Both the position numbers and the translations under genes were made by a program. From DASRDS01 sp035570055 (GTDB lineage Bacteria; Gemmatimonadota; Gemmatimonadetes; Gemmatimonadales; Gemmatimonadaceae): a stretch of DNA of 64,000 nucleotides. How positions within the stretch are numbered: the first letter of the stretch is position 1; each line of letters begins with the position of its first letter. Shown here one piece after another: positions 1 to 9,541 of the stretch. The notes beneath the pieces were generated by a model, which had not been told where the DNA came from, searched no databases, and saw only the letters and a list, made by a program, of their open reading frames with translations. The DNA lies in NCBI GenBank assembly GCA_035570055.1, contig DATMLM010000006.1, forward strand, positions 1 to 64,000. Reading direction: 5' to 3'.

Positions 1-18
1 CAGAAATGCGTCCATTGC

Positions 19-423
19 CTATTCTCTCGAGGGAGGGGGAGACGCGGCGGCCGTGTCCGGCGCCGCCTCCGGTGGACGATGAGCCGACTCGCTCGGCAAC
101 GTCGGGACCACGCGATACGGCGCCAGAATTGACGGCCAGAAATGCTGGTCATAGAACGCGGGAACCAAGACGCCCCGCGAGTAATCGGGAACGGCTCTCG
201 GTCGCACGGTGACGACCTGCGGCGTCGGTACCTGCCCGCGAATTTCCACCGTTTGCGCGGCCGCGACGGCGGGCGGGCGTTTTTTTTTCGTTACCTGCGC
301 AGATGCGTTCGTAGCAGACGCGAGCGTAAGTAACAAAATGAACACCAATAAGACGGAGTTCATAATAAACCCGCGCGGCGCACGTGCTGCCTGCGCGCGC
401 GAAGCGTCGCGCAGCAGTGTCAT
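19..423 (-). CDS. Small secreted protein, unknown function
   Basis: I do not recognise this 134-residue protein. A hydrophobic stretch (about residues 21-37) ending in ASAQ looks like a signal peptide. The rest is rich in Pro, Ala and Val with a basic KKKRPP patch, suggesting a periplasmic or surface protein. The start at 423 overlaps the stop of the upstream TPR gene as ATGA, and a GGTGG stretch lies just before it. An internal ATG at 363 would give a cleaner signal peptide but has no ribosome-binding site. It is the last gene of the six-gene envelope operon seen here. Confidence 0.6.
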   Translation of the reverse strand: MTLLRDASRAQAARAPRGFIMNSVLLVFILLLTLASATNASAQVTKKKRPPAVAAAQTVEIRGQVPTPQVVTVRPRAVPDYSRGVLVPAFYDQHFWPSILAPYRVVPTLPSESAHRPPEAAPDTAAASPPPSRE

Positions 424-3400
424 TTGAGTCCACCAGGCGTTGGAGGCAGATCAGGCACCTTGCCTTGCGTCCCATCCTGGGCGAGGTCGATCCACGAGTT
501 CTTGATTCCATCCGCCGTGGCCTTGTCGACCAGCGCGGCCCAGGTCTTTTGGGCTTGCGTGTAGTATGCCTGCGCCTGCTGGCCAGCTCCCGCGGCAGCA
601 GCCGTTCGTTCGGCGTCACTCAGCGATTTTGGTAGCTGCACGTTTTTCAAGAAGTTCCCGTACTCCCACTGCGCGTACCCGACGTAGTACGAGCCAGCGG
701 CCAGATACTGTGGATCGCCAGACTCGATCGCTTTCGTGAAATCATCCGTGACCGACCCGAGCATCTTTTGCTTGAGCGCCGACGCGCGCTTGACGCCGGC
801 CGCGGTGAGCTGCGCCCTCGTCGCGATCACGAGCTTGACGTCGCGATACCTCAAGAACTCGGCCAGGCCAGCATCGAACGCGGACCGGCCCGCCCTCGCG
901 GCGCAATCACCCTTCAACTCCGCCGGCGGGTTGAGCAGACTGCAGAGCCTGTTGAGATCCGCGTCCGCCGTCGCATTGTCTCCGCCAGCCCTCAACAGTT
1001 GCACCCGATACACGCGCGCCGCCGCGGCACGCGAGTCTTTCGGGAATCGATCCACAAAGGTCCCGTAGGCCGCGGCGCCCGCCAGCGTGTCTCGCGCCTG
1101 GACGTAGGTCACCGCCGCGTTGTAGAGCGCGTCCGCCGCGCGAGGATCCTGGCGATAGTCGGCCGCGAACTGCTGGTACGCCGCGGCGGCTTCTTTGCCC
1201 TTGCCCAACGAGTCGAGCCGCACAGCGACCTTGATCTCCGCGTCCGCGCGACCGCGCCAGGATGGATTGTCGGCGATGATCTGGCGCAGCGCGGTCACCG
1301 ACTGATCGCCCTGGCCGATCTCCTCGAGCAGATCCGCGTGCAGCGTCTGGTACTGCAAGCGATAGCGATAAAGCGGGTACTCGGTAATCAGGCGATTCGA
1401 CAAGCTCGCGGCTTGCACGCGGGCGGCCTGCGACCCGTTCTGGTCATTCTTCGCGCGCGCGGCGCTGTCGGCCAGCATATACGTCTCGATCGCGTTGCGC
1501 AGCGCGTCCGGCGCTTTCTCGCTCGACGGATTCTTGTCGGCGAGCGCGATGTACACCTCTTTCGCGGCCTTGTCGTACGCGCCGGCCTTGATCAACGAGT
1601 CGGCATATGACGACGCCGCGCCTTGTTGCACGCCGTTGATCGAGTCGGCGAACGTGCGCCGGCCCGTGGCCCGCGCCGTGGCGGCGGCCGAATCCCATTG
1701 CAGCTGGGCGTCGGCGTACTTGCCCTGTTTGTAGAGCGCGTCGCCGACTTGCTTGGCGGCGGTCGCGGCGTAGGGATCGTTCGGATACTGCAGCGCGTAG
1801 ATCCGGAAGGTCTGCGCCTCGACATCCCACCGTCCGCCTTGGGCGGCGCGACGACCCTTCTCGATCAACGCCTTCTTCGCGACATCGCTGTGCGGGTAGC
1901 GGGTCGCGTAGTTGTCGACCGCGGCGAAGAGCGAGTCCTGCGACGCACGGTCCGTCGTGTCGTGGGCCGTGACCGAGTCCCAAGCGACGATCGCGTTCTG
2001 GGCCGACTGTTGGTTGGCCGCCTTGATGCTCGTCTGGAACGTATCCGCGGGGAAATTGAACGCCGCCCGCGTGTACTCGGTGCCGGCCTTCCGGAAATCG
2101 CCGGAGCCATAGAGCGCGTCCGCGTAGTGAATGTCCACCTCGCGGGCACTGTCGGACTGGCCGTAGTCCGACATGTAGATCGCGTACAGACGCGCGGCCT
2201 CGGTGTAGTGCTCGCGCGCCGCCGGTGTGATCGCGACTGCCTCCTGCGCCGAGGTCGAGCCCGTCTTCCCCTTGGTCCGCCGCTTGGGCGCTTGCGCGAG
2301 CTGCGTCGGCGTGCCCTGCGCTTTGGCGAGCTCGTACTGGGCGCTCTGGCGCAGCACTTCCTCGCGCGCGGCCTCGACATCCTTCGCGTGCGTGGGATTG
2401 GCGGCGGTCCACGACGAGCCCGGCGAGAATTTTTGCACGAGCGCGATACGCGCGGCCTGCGCCTTCTCCGGCTCGAGCGTGCGGTTCTGGTAGATGTCGA
2501 TGACTTCGCGCGACGTACTCAACGCGGAGGAATCGTCCGGTGCTTCGACCAAGAGCTCCTGATACGCGTCGACCGCTTTGGCGAAGTCGCCTTGGTCACG
2601 CAGCCGTGCCGCGACCCGCCGCAAGACCGGGATCTTGAGCGACGCGCTGTCCGAGCGAGCCGCGAAAAACTTATCGGCCGCGGCCGCGCCGCCGACTTGT
2701 GTGAACGACACGGCCATGTACTCGATCGCCTCTTCCCGCAGGCCGAGTCGTTGCTGGCGCTCGGGGGTCAGCTTGTCGTACGCATCGACCAGACGACCGA
2801 AGACCTCGACGGCTTGATTGTACCCGGCGGGGTTCTGCGGCGTGGCCGTGTTGTAGTACGCCCAGCCGAGCTTGTACAGCGACAGGAAGTAGACATCGCC
2901 ATTGGCGGGCGCGGCGGCCGATGCGCGTTCATATGCCGATGCGGCTTTGCCGAACGATGCCAGACGCGCGTCGCCCTTCTGATTCGCCGCGATCTCGAAC
3001 TCGGCATCGCCCAGGCGGAACAGCGCCTCCGGCTTGTGCGGCGACTGGTCTTTCGAGGCCACGAGCTCGAACATCGGGACGGCGTCGGCGTAGCGCTGGT
3101 CGAACGAGTACAGCGTGCCGAGGGTGTAGGCGGCGCCGTCGATCTGATCGAACGTTGGAAAACGCTTGACAATCTCCTCGTAGCGCGCGATCGCATCGGT
3201 GTAGTCTGGGTGCGATGCGCCGGAGGACGTCGTGTCGACGCGCTGGGACGCCGCGAACCGTTCGTCGGCCCGGCGGGTCAACAGCTCGCCGAGCTCGTAT
3301 AACGCGCCCGGCCGGAGCGGGCTGTCCGGATAGCGCTGCAGGAGCGACTCGAGCTGCACGATCGCCGAGTCCGCGATCGTCGCCGGCCGGCTGCGCGCCA

Positions 3401-3488
3401 CCACCGGCCGTACGGGTGTCGCGGTCGGCGTCTGCGCCAGGGCACGAGATGCGGCGAGGAGCGCGAGGGCTAGCGCGAGGCGTCTCAT
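420..3488 (-). CDS. Secreted TPR-repeat protein (1022 aa)
   Basis: It begins with a signal peptide (MRRLALALALLAASRALAQ). The rest is Ala-rich helical sequence with tetratricopeptide-like units throughout, for example near residues 40-75, 85-130, 190-240 and 430-480. These repeats are typical of periplasmic scaffold proteins such as BamD or YbgF, but the length is far greater and no enzymatic domain is visible. It is probably a scaffold for an envelope complex made with its operon neighbours. ATGA overlaps join it to the gene before (3485-3488) and the gene after (420-423), so translation is probably coupled. The exact role is unknown. Confidence 0.8.
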   Translation of the reverse strand: MRRLALALALLAASRALAQTPTATPVRPVVARSRPATIADSAIVQLESLLQRYPDSPLRPGALYELGELLTRRADERFAASQRVDTTSSGASHPDYTDAIARYEEIVKRFPTFDQIDGAAYTLGTLYSFDQRYADAVPMFELVASKDQSPHKPEALFRLGDAEFEIAANQKGDARLASFGKAASAYERASAAAPANGDVYFLSLYKLGWAYYNTATPQNPAGYNQAVEVFGRLVDAYDKLTPERQQRLGLREEAIEYMAVSFTQVGGAAAADKFFAARSDSASLKIPVLRRVAARLRDQGDFAKAVDAYQELLVEAPDDSSALSTSREVIDIYQNRTLEPEKAQAARIALVQKFSPGSSWTAANPTHAKDVEAAREEVLRQSAQYELAKAQGTPTQLAQAPKRRTKGKTGSTSAQEAVAITPAAREHYTEAARLYAIYMSDYGQSDSAREVDIHYADALYGSGDFRKAGTEYTRAAFNFPADTFQTSIKAANQQSAQNAIVAWDSVTAHDTTDRASQDSLFAAVDNYATRYPHSDVAKKALIEKGRRAAQGGRWDVEAQTFRIYALQYPNDPYAATAAKQVGDALYKQGKYADAQLQWDSAAATARATGRRTFADSINGVQQGAASSYADSLIKAGAYDKAAKEVYIALADKNPSSEKAPDALRNAIETYMLADSAARAKNDQNGSQAARVQAASLSNRLITEYPLYRYRLQYQTLHADLLEEIGQGDQSVTALRQIIADNPSWRGRADAEIKVAVRLDSLGKGKEAAAAYQQFAADYRQDPRAADALYNAAVTYVQARDTLAGAAAYGTFVDRFPKDSRAAAARVYRVQLLRAGGDNATADADLNRLCSLLNPPAELKGDCAARAGRSAFDAGLAEFLRYRDVKLVIATRAQLTAAGVKRASALKQKMLGSVTDDFTKAIESGDPQYLAAGSYYVGYAQWEYGNFLKNVQLPKSLSDAERTAAAAGAGQQAQAYYTQAQKTWAALVDKATADGIKNSWIDLAQDGTQGKVPDLPPTPGGLK

Positions 3489-5695
3489 GGCGCGCTTCCC
3501 GAGGAGGCTGCGGGAGCCGTGGCGCTATCGGCCGCGATGGCGCGGAAGAACGAGGCCGTCGCCGAGCCGAACTCCGCGGCCTCGAGATCGCGGCGCATCG
3601 AAGCGGCGAGCGCGATACCGCGCGCGGTGAGCTCGCGATCGACGGTCACGACGAGCGCCGTGGCGGCCGCGTCGCGGCGGGCCTGGGCGGCCACGAGAGC
3701 CGCGCGCAGTGCGAGGCGTGTCTCGGACGGCCCGCGCTCCACGCGCGCCTGCGCGCTGTCGACCGCGGCGGCGGCCACCGCACCGGCGGCGCGCGTCTGC
3801 ACGATGAGGGCACGCGTGCGCTCGCCGCGCTGGCGCACCGTATCTCGCAGGGCGAACGCGGGATTGTGGGCAATCGCGGAGTCGAGGCCGGCGTCGACCT
3901 CGTCGGCAATACGCCGGTAGATGGCGTTCGTCTCACGCTCCTGCTGGAGATACGCGAGATCCGCCGGCGAAGCCGATGCCTGCAGCGAGTGCTGCACGCT
4001 ATCGAGCTTTGTCGCATTCCCGTTCGCCAGATCGCGGAGATCCGCGACCGTCGCGCCAATCAGCCGATGCAGCGTGAAGTAGGCCGTATCCACGTTCGCG
4101 GTCACCCGCGCCAACGAGTCTTCGGCAACGGCGAGCGGTCCAAACCCGGTGCGCAAGCTGTCTTGCGCCCCTTGGATCATCTCGCGCATGCGCTTGAGGT
4201 TCGCGACCTGCAGCAGGATGTTCGAGTTCTCCGACCGCACGGCCTGATCGGCCGTGGCCACGCCGACATCCGCGTCGCGCAACGTCGCCAGCCCTTTGGC
4301 GAGATCCCCGCGCGAGGCATCGGACGTCGGCATGAACACGGCGCGCCGGAGGAGCGGTGCGCCGGCCGTCACACCACCCTTTGCCGCGCCGGCCGAGTCA
4401 ATGCCGGCGGCGTCGAGACGCTGCGAGAGCGTCTCGACCGAGACGGGTGTCGGACTCGGAATGGCCGGAGTCGCGGCATCCCCAACAACCGCGACGCGCA
4501 AGGCATCGATGCCGGCCACCGCGAGGTCCGGGAACCGCACCGCTTTGCCGCCCGCCACGTCGCCGAGCAGCAGCACGTCGGCGACGCGCGCATTGACCAG
4601 GAGACGCGCGCCGCCGCGCAGCCCGGAGGCGTTGACGCCGAGACCCTGGGCCTCGGCGGACACGGAATCGGCAACCGCTTTGAAGGCATGCGCGGCCGAG
4701 TCATCCTGGTGCAACTGCAAGGCGACTTGGGCGTGCATCAGACGGCCTTCGTCGCGCGTGGGCAGCTCCGGATAGTCGTGCGCGTACGTCGCGAAGAGAT
4801 CACCGGCCTGCTGCGGCTTGCCGGCGCGAAAGGTCGCCCACGCATCAGTCAGCAGGGCCGGCGCTCGCAGTCCGCTCGTCGGGGTCACGAGGCCGGCCTC
4901 GGACGCGGAGCGGTCGTACTGGGCGCCCTCGTAGGCGAGTTGCGCCAGCGTCAGGTGCAACTGATCGGACGCCGGGCTCTGGGTCGACGGGACGAGTGAG
5001 TCCAGCGCCAGCATGGCGGTTGCGACACCGTGGGCCGTGTCGGCCTTGAGACTCATCAGCGTCAACATGTACTGCGCATACGTCTTGTACGGGCCGCTCG
5101 TCGCCTGGGCCGCCTCGAACGCGCTTTTCGCGGCCGCATCCTGGCCGAGGCGATAGGCCGCGAGTCCCGCGAGCAGCGACCCGATGCCGCTCTGGTCGGT
5201 GCCGAGGTTGCGCGCCTGATCGACGGCCCGTGCGTAGTCGCCATCGCGATAGTCGGCGAGCAGCAATTGCATGTGCAGCAACCACTGGAAGCGCAGGGCT
5301 TCCGGCATCGCCGCCAATGTCGCCGCCTCCGTCCGGAGGCTGTCGTCCATCCCCAGGCGGTAGTAGCACTCCGCGATCAGGAAGTGGCGCTCGGCGGACT
5401 CGGTGGCCGGATCCAGCGGCCGCAGTCGACTGAGCGCGGCGATCGCGTCGCCGGTCATCAGCGCATAGAGTGCCGACCGGATCTCAGCGTCGACCGCGCG
5501 GCCTTTATCCAGCGGCGGAATGACCGTGGTATCTCTCGGCACGGCGCCCGGCGCTTGCTGCCCTCGCGTCGTATCCCGAGGGACGGCATGCAGCGGCTCC
5601 GGCGACGCGGGCTGCTGCGCGACGACCGGCGCTGTGACGACGACTCGCGCGGCGAGCGCGAGCCCTAGTGCGAAGAGGCGTCTTTGTTCGACCAC
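3485..5695 (-). CDS. Secreted TPR/helical repeat protein (736 aa)
   Basis: A GTG start at 5695 precedes a signal peptide ending near APVVAQQ. The N-terminal half holds TPR-like helical pairs (about residues 75-330). The middle has a segment resembling a surface-sensing or substrate-binding fold, and the C-terminal third is Ala/Arg-rich and probably coiled coil. No catalytic motif is seen. The start overlaps the 3' end of the upstream coiled-coil gene by 31 bp, and the end overlaps the next TPR gene as ATGA. It is presumably a second structural subunit of the same envelope assembly. Confidence 0.75.
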   Translation of the reverse strand: MVEQRRLFALGLALAARVVVTAPVVAQQPASPEPLHAVPRDTTRGQQAPGAVPRDTTVIPPLDKGRAVDAEIRSALYALMTGDAIAALSRLRPLDPATESAERHFLIAECYYRLGMDDSLRTEAATLAAMPEALRFQWLLHMQLLLADYRDGDYARAVDQARNLGTDQSGIGSLLAGLAAYRLGQDAAAKSAFEAAQATSGPYKTYAQYMLTLMSLKADTAHGVATAMLALDSLVPSTQSPASDQLHLTLAQLAYEGAQYDRSASEAGLVTPTSGLRAPALLTDAWATFRAGKPQQAGDLFATYAHDYPELPTRDEGRLMHAQVALQLHQDDSAAHAFKAVADSVSAEAQGLGVNASGLRGGARLLVNARVADVLLLGDVAGGKAVRFPDLAVAGIDALRVAVVGDAATPAIPSPTPVSVETLSQRLDAAGIDSAGAAKGGVTAGAPLLRRAVFMPTSDASRGDLAKGLATLRDADVGVATADQAVRSENSNILLQVANLKRMREMIQGAQDSLRTGFGPLAVAEDSLARVTANVDTAYFTLHRLIGATVADLRDLANGNATKLDSVQHSLQASASPADLAYLQQERETNAIYRRIADEVDAGLDSAIAHNPAFALRDTVRQRGERTRALIVQTRAAGAVAAAAVDSAQARVERGPSETRLALRAALVAAQARRDAAATALVVTVDRELTARGIALAASMRRDLEAAEFGSATASFFRAIAADSATAPAASSGSAP

Positions 5696-6366
5696 GTCGT
5701 CTGTACCAACTGTCCATTCCGGACGGCGAACTGCACGTAGGTCGAGGCGCCAGCGGCGGCGTCGACGCGCACGGACTGCGTTTGCGTTGCGCCGTTGAGT
5801 CCCACGGTCACCGACACGGTGTGGGGGGACGGGAGCACGTTCGACCGATAGAGCTCGTCCACGGCGCCCGACGCCAACGCCGAGTTGGCGAGCAGCGAGT
5901 ACACGCGGGAGGAGCCGGCGCCGTCGTCGATCCGGACGGATGCGCTGTCGATGCGCTGGGTCAGCGTCGACGCCGAATCCGCCCGGAACACGATCACCAG
6001 CTCGGCACCGGCCCGCCGGCGGACGGCGTCGCCGAGCGTCAGGAACCGGTCGCGCTGGGCGAGCAGGACGTCCTGCGAGACGGTCAGCAGCGAGTCCAGT
6101 TGCCGCAGCGCGTACGTCTCGCGGCTCATGAGCAGCGCATTGACGCGCTGCTCGGCGACTTTGCCCGCCACGGCCTCGACTCGTGACTCGAGCTGCAGCC
6201 GCTCCACCCGAAGGTCATCGAGCTTTCGCTGCGACGACTTGATGTCGTCGAGGATCGCCTTGCGACGCTCCGGGTAGGTTTGGGTATTCGTCGTATCCTG
6301 CGCCCGGGCCTGGCGACTGGCCAGACCGAGCAGCAGTGCGACGCTCCAAATTATCGCCCGTGTCAT
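5665..6366 (-). CDS. Secreted coiled-coil protein
   Basis: This 233-residue protein has a signal peptide (MTRAIIWSVALLLGLASRQARAQ). A heptad-like coiled coil follows at about residues 32-85 (ERRKAILDDIKSSQRKLDDL onward). The C-terminal domain looks beta-rich. The ATG at 6366 was chosen because it overlaps the upstream stop as ATGA (6363-6366) and gives the signal peptide. A much longer upstream reading frame exists but lies over the preceding gene. Position and coiled coil suggest a periplasmic linker in the same envelope complex. No family is recognised. Confidence 0.7.
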   Translation of the reverse strand: MTRAIIWSVALLLGLASRQARAQDTTNTQTYPERRKAILDDIKSSQRKLDDLRVERLQLESRVEAVAGKVAEQRVNALLMSRETYALRQLDSLLTVSQDVLLAQRDRFLTLGDAVRRRAGAELVIVFRADSASTLTQRIDSASVRIDDGAGSSRVYSLLANSALASGAVDELYRSNVLPSPHTVSVTVGLNGATQTQSVRVDAAAGASTYVQFAVRNGQLVQTTWSNKDASSH

Positions 6367-7670
6367 TGAGGGGTCGACGTTTGCGGAGGAGGAGGAGGGG
6401 TCGAGCCTTGTTGCGATTCGATACGCTTCAGCCGATCCTCGAGCCTTCGCAGCGCCTCGGTTTCCTGTTGTAACTGGGTCTGAGCCGCGGCTCTCCGCTG
6501 CTCGAGCTCCAGGAGATTCTGGGCTTCGTACTGTTTGACGAGCCCCTGCAACTCGGCGATACGGGTTTGCCGCTTGGAGATATCGGCCAGGAGCCCGTCC
6601 CGCTCCTTTTTCAAAGCTGCCGCGCGATCCTCCAGGATCTTCCCGTTGAGGAGCGCGAAGACGTTGCTGTGCCAGCCGAGGGTGAAGGCGAATTTCGTGT
6701 AGTGATAGAGCGCCGTGGCCGGGATCGCCGGATTGATCTTCTGGCTGCCGCCGCCAAGGTCGATCACGTCGATCCCGGCGCGGAGCCCGCGCCAGTCGAC
6801 CGACGCACCCGCGTTGAAGTCCCAAGCGTTGTTCTCGCCCATGACCGAGAACAGGACGTTCGTCGATGGGCGCCAGGCGGCGGCGAGACCATAGAACAGC
6901 CCACCCGTCGCATCCGCGGCGTAGTACTTCGTCGGCAGGTTTCCGTGGTTGCTAAAGAGGCCATTCCCGTAGCCGACCGTCGCGCTGATGTTCATATCCG
7001 GCAAGGACGCGTTGAGCTCCTGGAGCGCGACGTTCTTGGTCGCGACGCCGTAGACCGTGTTGCCCGTCGAGAACGACTGATGGGTGGAGTCGGCGCGGAT
7101 CACGGGCGCGGTGCCGCCGGCCGGGTTGATCTGATCCGAGTAGCCGAGGCCGAACCGGTCGATCTTGCTGTATGGGCCGACGTTCCGGACCCCGACGGCG
7201 AGCGACGGGAGGAATGCCAGCGGTCCCCCCTTCGTGTCGGCTTCCCGGAGCGCTACGAGCTCGCCATAGAACGCTTGCTCGGGGTTGGTCGAGAACAGCG
7301 AGACGCCCAGTTGCAGGCGGCTGAACAACGACGTGTTGAGGCTCAGCTTCGAGTTCAGCGACGAGTTGTATTGCGGGAATTGGGACGAGGTCTGGTAGGA
7401 CGAACCGCTGTAGTTGAACGAGAAGTCGCCCGAGACGGGTTCGACCCAGGCGGTGGGGATGTCGATCAATCCCGATCCCCAGAAGCGCGTTTGGCCAAAC
7501 TCCTCCTGGCCGCTTGCGACAGTAGCGGTCAAGACCAGACCCACGAGCGCCTTCGCCGCGCTTCGCGCGGCTCGGCGCGATAAAAAGGTCGCGGGGGTCG
7601 CGGCGAGAGTTGACGCTCGACGCGTTGCTTCAGACGTAGGCGCCGCAGGCGCCACGCGTACCCGTTTCAT
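6363..7670 (-). CDS. Outer-membrane protein with C-terminal coiled coil, YjbH-like
   Basis: After an unusually long basic N-region and a hydrophobic signal segment (about residues 38-54), the mature protein starts with a motif around GLIDIPTAWVEPVSGDF. That motif resembles the N-terminus of YjbH-type outer-membrane exopolysaccharide proteins. Alternating aromatic and small residues through about residue 330 suggest a beta-barrel. The last 90 residues are a strong coiled coil (RIAELQGLVKQYEAQ onward). It is paralogous to the gene at 7667-8794 (shared GLI-x-PTAW motif and the same architecture). ATGA overlaps join it to both neighbours. The family call is tentative. Confidence 0.7.
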   Translation of the reverse strand: MKRVRVAPAAPTSEATRRASTLAATPATFLSRRAARSAAKALVGLVLTATVASGQEEFGQTRFWGSGLIDIPTAWVEPVSGDFSFNYSGSSYQTSSQFPQYNSSLNSKLSLNTSLFSRLQLGVSLFSTNPEQAFYGELVALREADTKGGPLAFLPSLAVGVRNVGPYSKIDRFGLGYSDQINPAGGTAPVIRADSTHQSFSTGNTVYGVATKNVALQELNASLPDMNISATVGYGNGLFSNHGNLPTKYYAADATGGLFYGLAAAWRPSTNVLFSVMGENNAWDFNAGASVDWRGLRAGIDVIDLGGGSQKINPAIPATALYHYTKFAFTLGWHSNVFALLNGKILEDRAAALKKERDGLLADISKRQTRIAELQGLVKQYEAQNLLELEQRRAAAQTQLQQETEALRRLEDRLKRIESQQGSTPPPPPQTSTPQ

Positions 7671-8794
7671 TGGGGTTTCCCACCCTGCAGTTGCTGCAAC
7701 CGCTCATTGGCCCGACGAATCTGATCCTGCTCTTCCTTGAGCTGCGCCTCCAGCTCCTGGCGCTGGCGTTCCACGTCGCTCAATGCCGACCCCTGGAGCT
7801 TGCCGAGGGAGACTTGGAGATCGTGGATGCGCCGCTCGCGCCGCGCCATCTCGGCTTTGAGCTCGGTCTGTTCGTGCTCGAGCTGCGTGATCTCACTGCG
7901 CAGGAATACGCCCCGGCCGACGTCGCGGAAATTCGCGTGATAATAGACGACAAAGTTGGCTTTGGCGTAATTGTAGATCAGAAAGTCGCTTGGCCGCTTG
8001 TTGCTGCCTTCCTCGAGCTCCGTGCCATAGATCCCGAAGCCGATCCCATGGAATTCGCCACGGATCCCGGCATTGTAGTTCCACGCGTCGTTCTCGGCCA
8101 CGAGCGAGATGCTGGCGACGCTGGTCGGGTGAAACTGGAGCTGCGTCCCGAAGAACATCCCTTTGACCGTTTGTCCGTGCCGGTCATAGATCGCCCCCAG
8201 GCCACCGTCGTCGCTGAACAACCCGTCGCCACCGCCGAGGGTGAGGCTCGCGGAGAACAGCGGCGTGAAGTTGATCGACTTCGTCGCCACGATGTAGAGG
8301 GTCGGGCTGGTATGGAAATGGGAGAAATACGACGGCGTGAACCCGTGCGTGTTGCCGACCGTGTCGACCGTGACGTCGTGCCCGATCAGGAACCGGTCCT
8401 CGTGGTCGTACGGCCCGAGGTTCCGGAAGCCGACGGCGATGGCCGGCAGCAGTGGCGAGAACTGTCCGTCCTTGAGGGCGAGCAGCGACCCGAAGAATCC
8501 GTATTCCGGGTTGTTGCTGTAGAGCGAGAAGCCCAGCGAGAACCGGCCCAGCCATTGGGTCTCGATTGCACCGTTCCCGTTCCATCCGTGGGCGAAGCTC
8601 AGGGGCTGGTTGGTCGATGGGATCCGCTGGCCGCTGTAGTCGATCCAGAAGTCCGCCGTCGACGGCGAGATCCAGGCGGTCGGCGCGTTGATCAACCCGG
8701 TGCCGAACTGCATGGTAGGCGAGAACGTCTCTTGAGCGCGGGCCGCGCCGCCAAGACTCGCACACAAGAGAGCAACCGCGAGCGTTGATCGCAC
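7667..8794 (-). CDS. Outer-membrane protein with C-terminal coiled coil, paralogue of the next gene
   Basis: First gene of the six-gene operon. I chose a GTG start at 8794: it has an AAGGGAG Shine-Dalgarno about 10 bases upstream and gives a textbook signal peptide (VRSTLAVALLCASLGGAARAQ). An in-frame ATG at 8857 would lengthen the protein by 21 residues and leave only 9 bp to the divergent dsbA-like start. The mature protein begins with FGTGLINAPTAWISPSTADF, has an aromatic-rich beta-barrel pattern, and ends in about 80 residues of charged coiled coil. It shares architecture with the following gene, so a tandem duplication is likely. Function is unknown; an envelope or polysaccharide export role is a guess. 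Confidence 0.7.
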   Translation of the reverse strand: MRSTLAVALLCASLGGAARAQETFSPTMQFGTGLINAPTAWISPSTADFWIDYSGQRIPSTNQPLSFAHGWNGNGAIETQWLGRFSLGFSLYSNNPEYGFFGSLLALKDGQFSPLLPAIAVGFRNLGPYDHEDRFLIGHDVTVDTVGNTHGFTPSYFSHFHTSPTLYIVATKSINFTPLFSASLTLGGGDGLFSDDGGLGAIYDRHGQTVKGMFFGTQLQFHPTSVASISLVAENDAWNYNAGIRGEFHGIGFGIYGTELEEGSNKRPSDFLIYNYAKANFVVYYHANFRDVGRGVFLRSEITQLEHEQTELKAEMARRERRIHDLQVSLGKLQGSALSDVERQRQELEAQLKEEQDQIRRANERLQQLQGGKPQ

Positions 8795-8866
8795 AGGTCC
8801 TCGTGCTCCCTTGCTGGGGTAAGCGCAAGACGGATATGATTTTTGATCGAAACTCATTCGAAAACC
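8795..8866. promoter_or_regulatory. Divergent intergenic promoter region
   Basis: These 72 bp separate the GTG of the minus-strand envelope operon from the plus-strand DsbA-like lipoprotein gene. The region is locally AT-rich around 8832-8852, as expected for promoters. It must hold both promoters if both chosen starts are right. I cannot assign -35 and -10 boxes confidently. Confidence 0.4.
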
Positions 8867-9538
8867 ATGAATCGTCAACTGCACACCGCGCTCCTCGCGC
8901 TAATTGCCTGCAATTCTTCGAGCGGCGCCACGACCACTTTTGACGGTGCGACCGCGGGAGCCATCGTCGCGGCGCGAGCGGCTGTCCCGGCGGACAGCTT
9001 CACGCAACGCATCGACGCCGCGCGCATCAGCGGCGACTCGACGGCGAAAGTCTGGATGATCATGGTCAGTGATTTCCAGTGCCCCTACTGTAAACAATGG
9101 CATGACGAGTCGTTTGCCGCTCTGCGCCGTGAGTACGTCGAGAACGGGAAGGTCCGTCTCGCGTACTACAATTTCCCGTTGACCATCCATCCCAACGCCG
9201 TCCCGGCCGCTGAGGCGGCGATGTGTGCGGGCGCGCAGAACAAGTTCTGGCCGATGCACGACGCGTTGTTCGCCTCTCAGGCAACGTGGGCGGGCCTCAA
9301 AGATCCTTCGCCGGTCTTCGATTCCCTGGGGACGAAACTGGGCCTGGATGCCCGTTCGTTCAATGCCTGCCGCACGACGCACGCCACGTTGCCCATGATC
9401 CGGGCCGATCAGGATCGGGCCGAACGAGCGGGTGTGCAATCGACCCCCACGATCATCATCGGGAGCAAACTGATCGCCGGCGCCCAGCCGACGGACAACT
9501 TCCGGCGCGCATTGGACGCCGCATTGGCTGCCAAGTAG
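8867..9538 (+). CDS. DsbA-family thioredoxin-fold lipoprotein
   Basis: A 223-residue protein with a lipoprotein signal (MNRQLHTALLALIAC, lipid-modified Cys15) followed by a DsbA/thioredoxin fold. The redox motif CPYC is at residues 72-75 (context SDFQCPYCKQW), and the cis-Pro loop is STPTIIIG near residue 190. It probably acts as an oxidant, isomerase or reductant of envelope thiols; the CPYC sequence does not settle which. The 8867 ATG was chosen over an upstream in-frame ATG at 8843 because it starts the lipoprotein signal. The stop is 3 bp before waaA. Confidence 0.85.
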   Translation: MNRQLHTALLALIACNSSSGATTTFDGATAGAIVAARAAVPADSFTQRIDAARISGDSTAKVWMIMVSDFQCPYCKQWHDESFAALRREYVENGKVRLAYYNFPLTIHPNAVPAAEAAMCAGAQNKFWPMHDALFASQATWAGLKDPSPVFDSLGTKLGLDARSFNACRTTHATLPMIRADQDRAERAGVQSTPTIIIGSKLIAGAQPTDNFRRALDAALAAK

Positions 9539-9541
9539 CGG

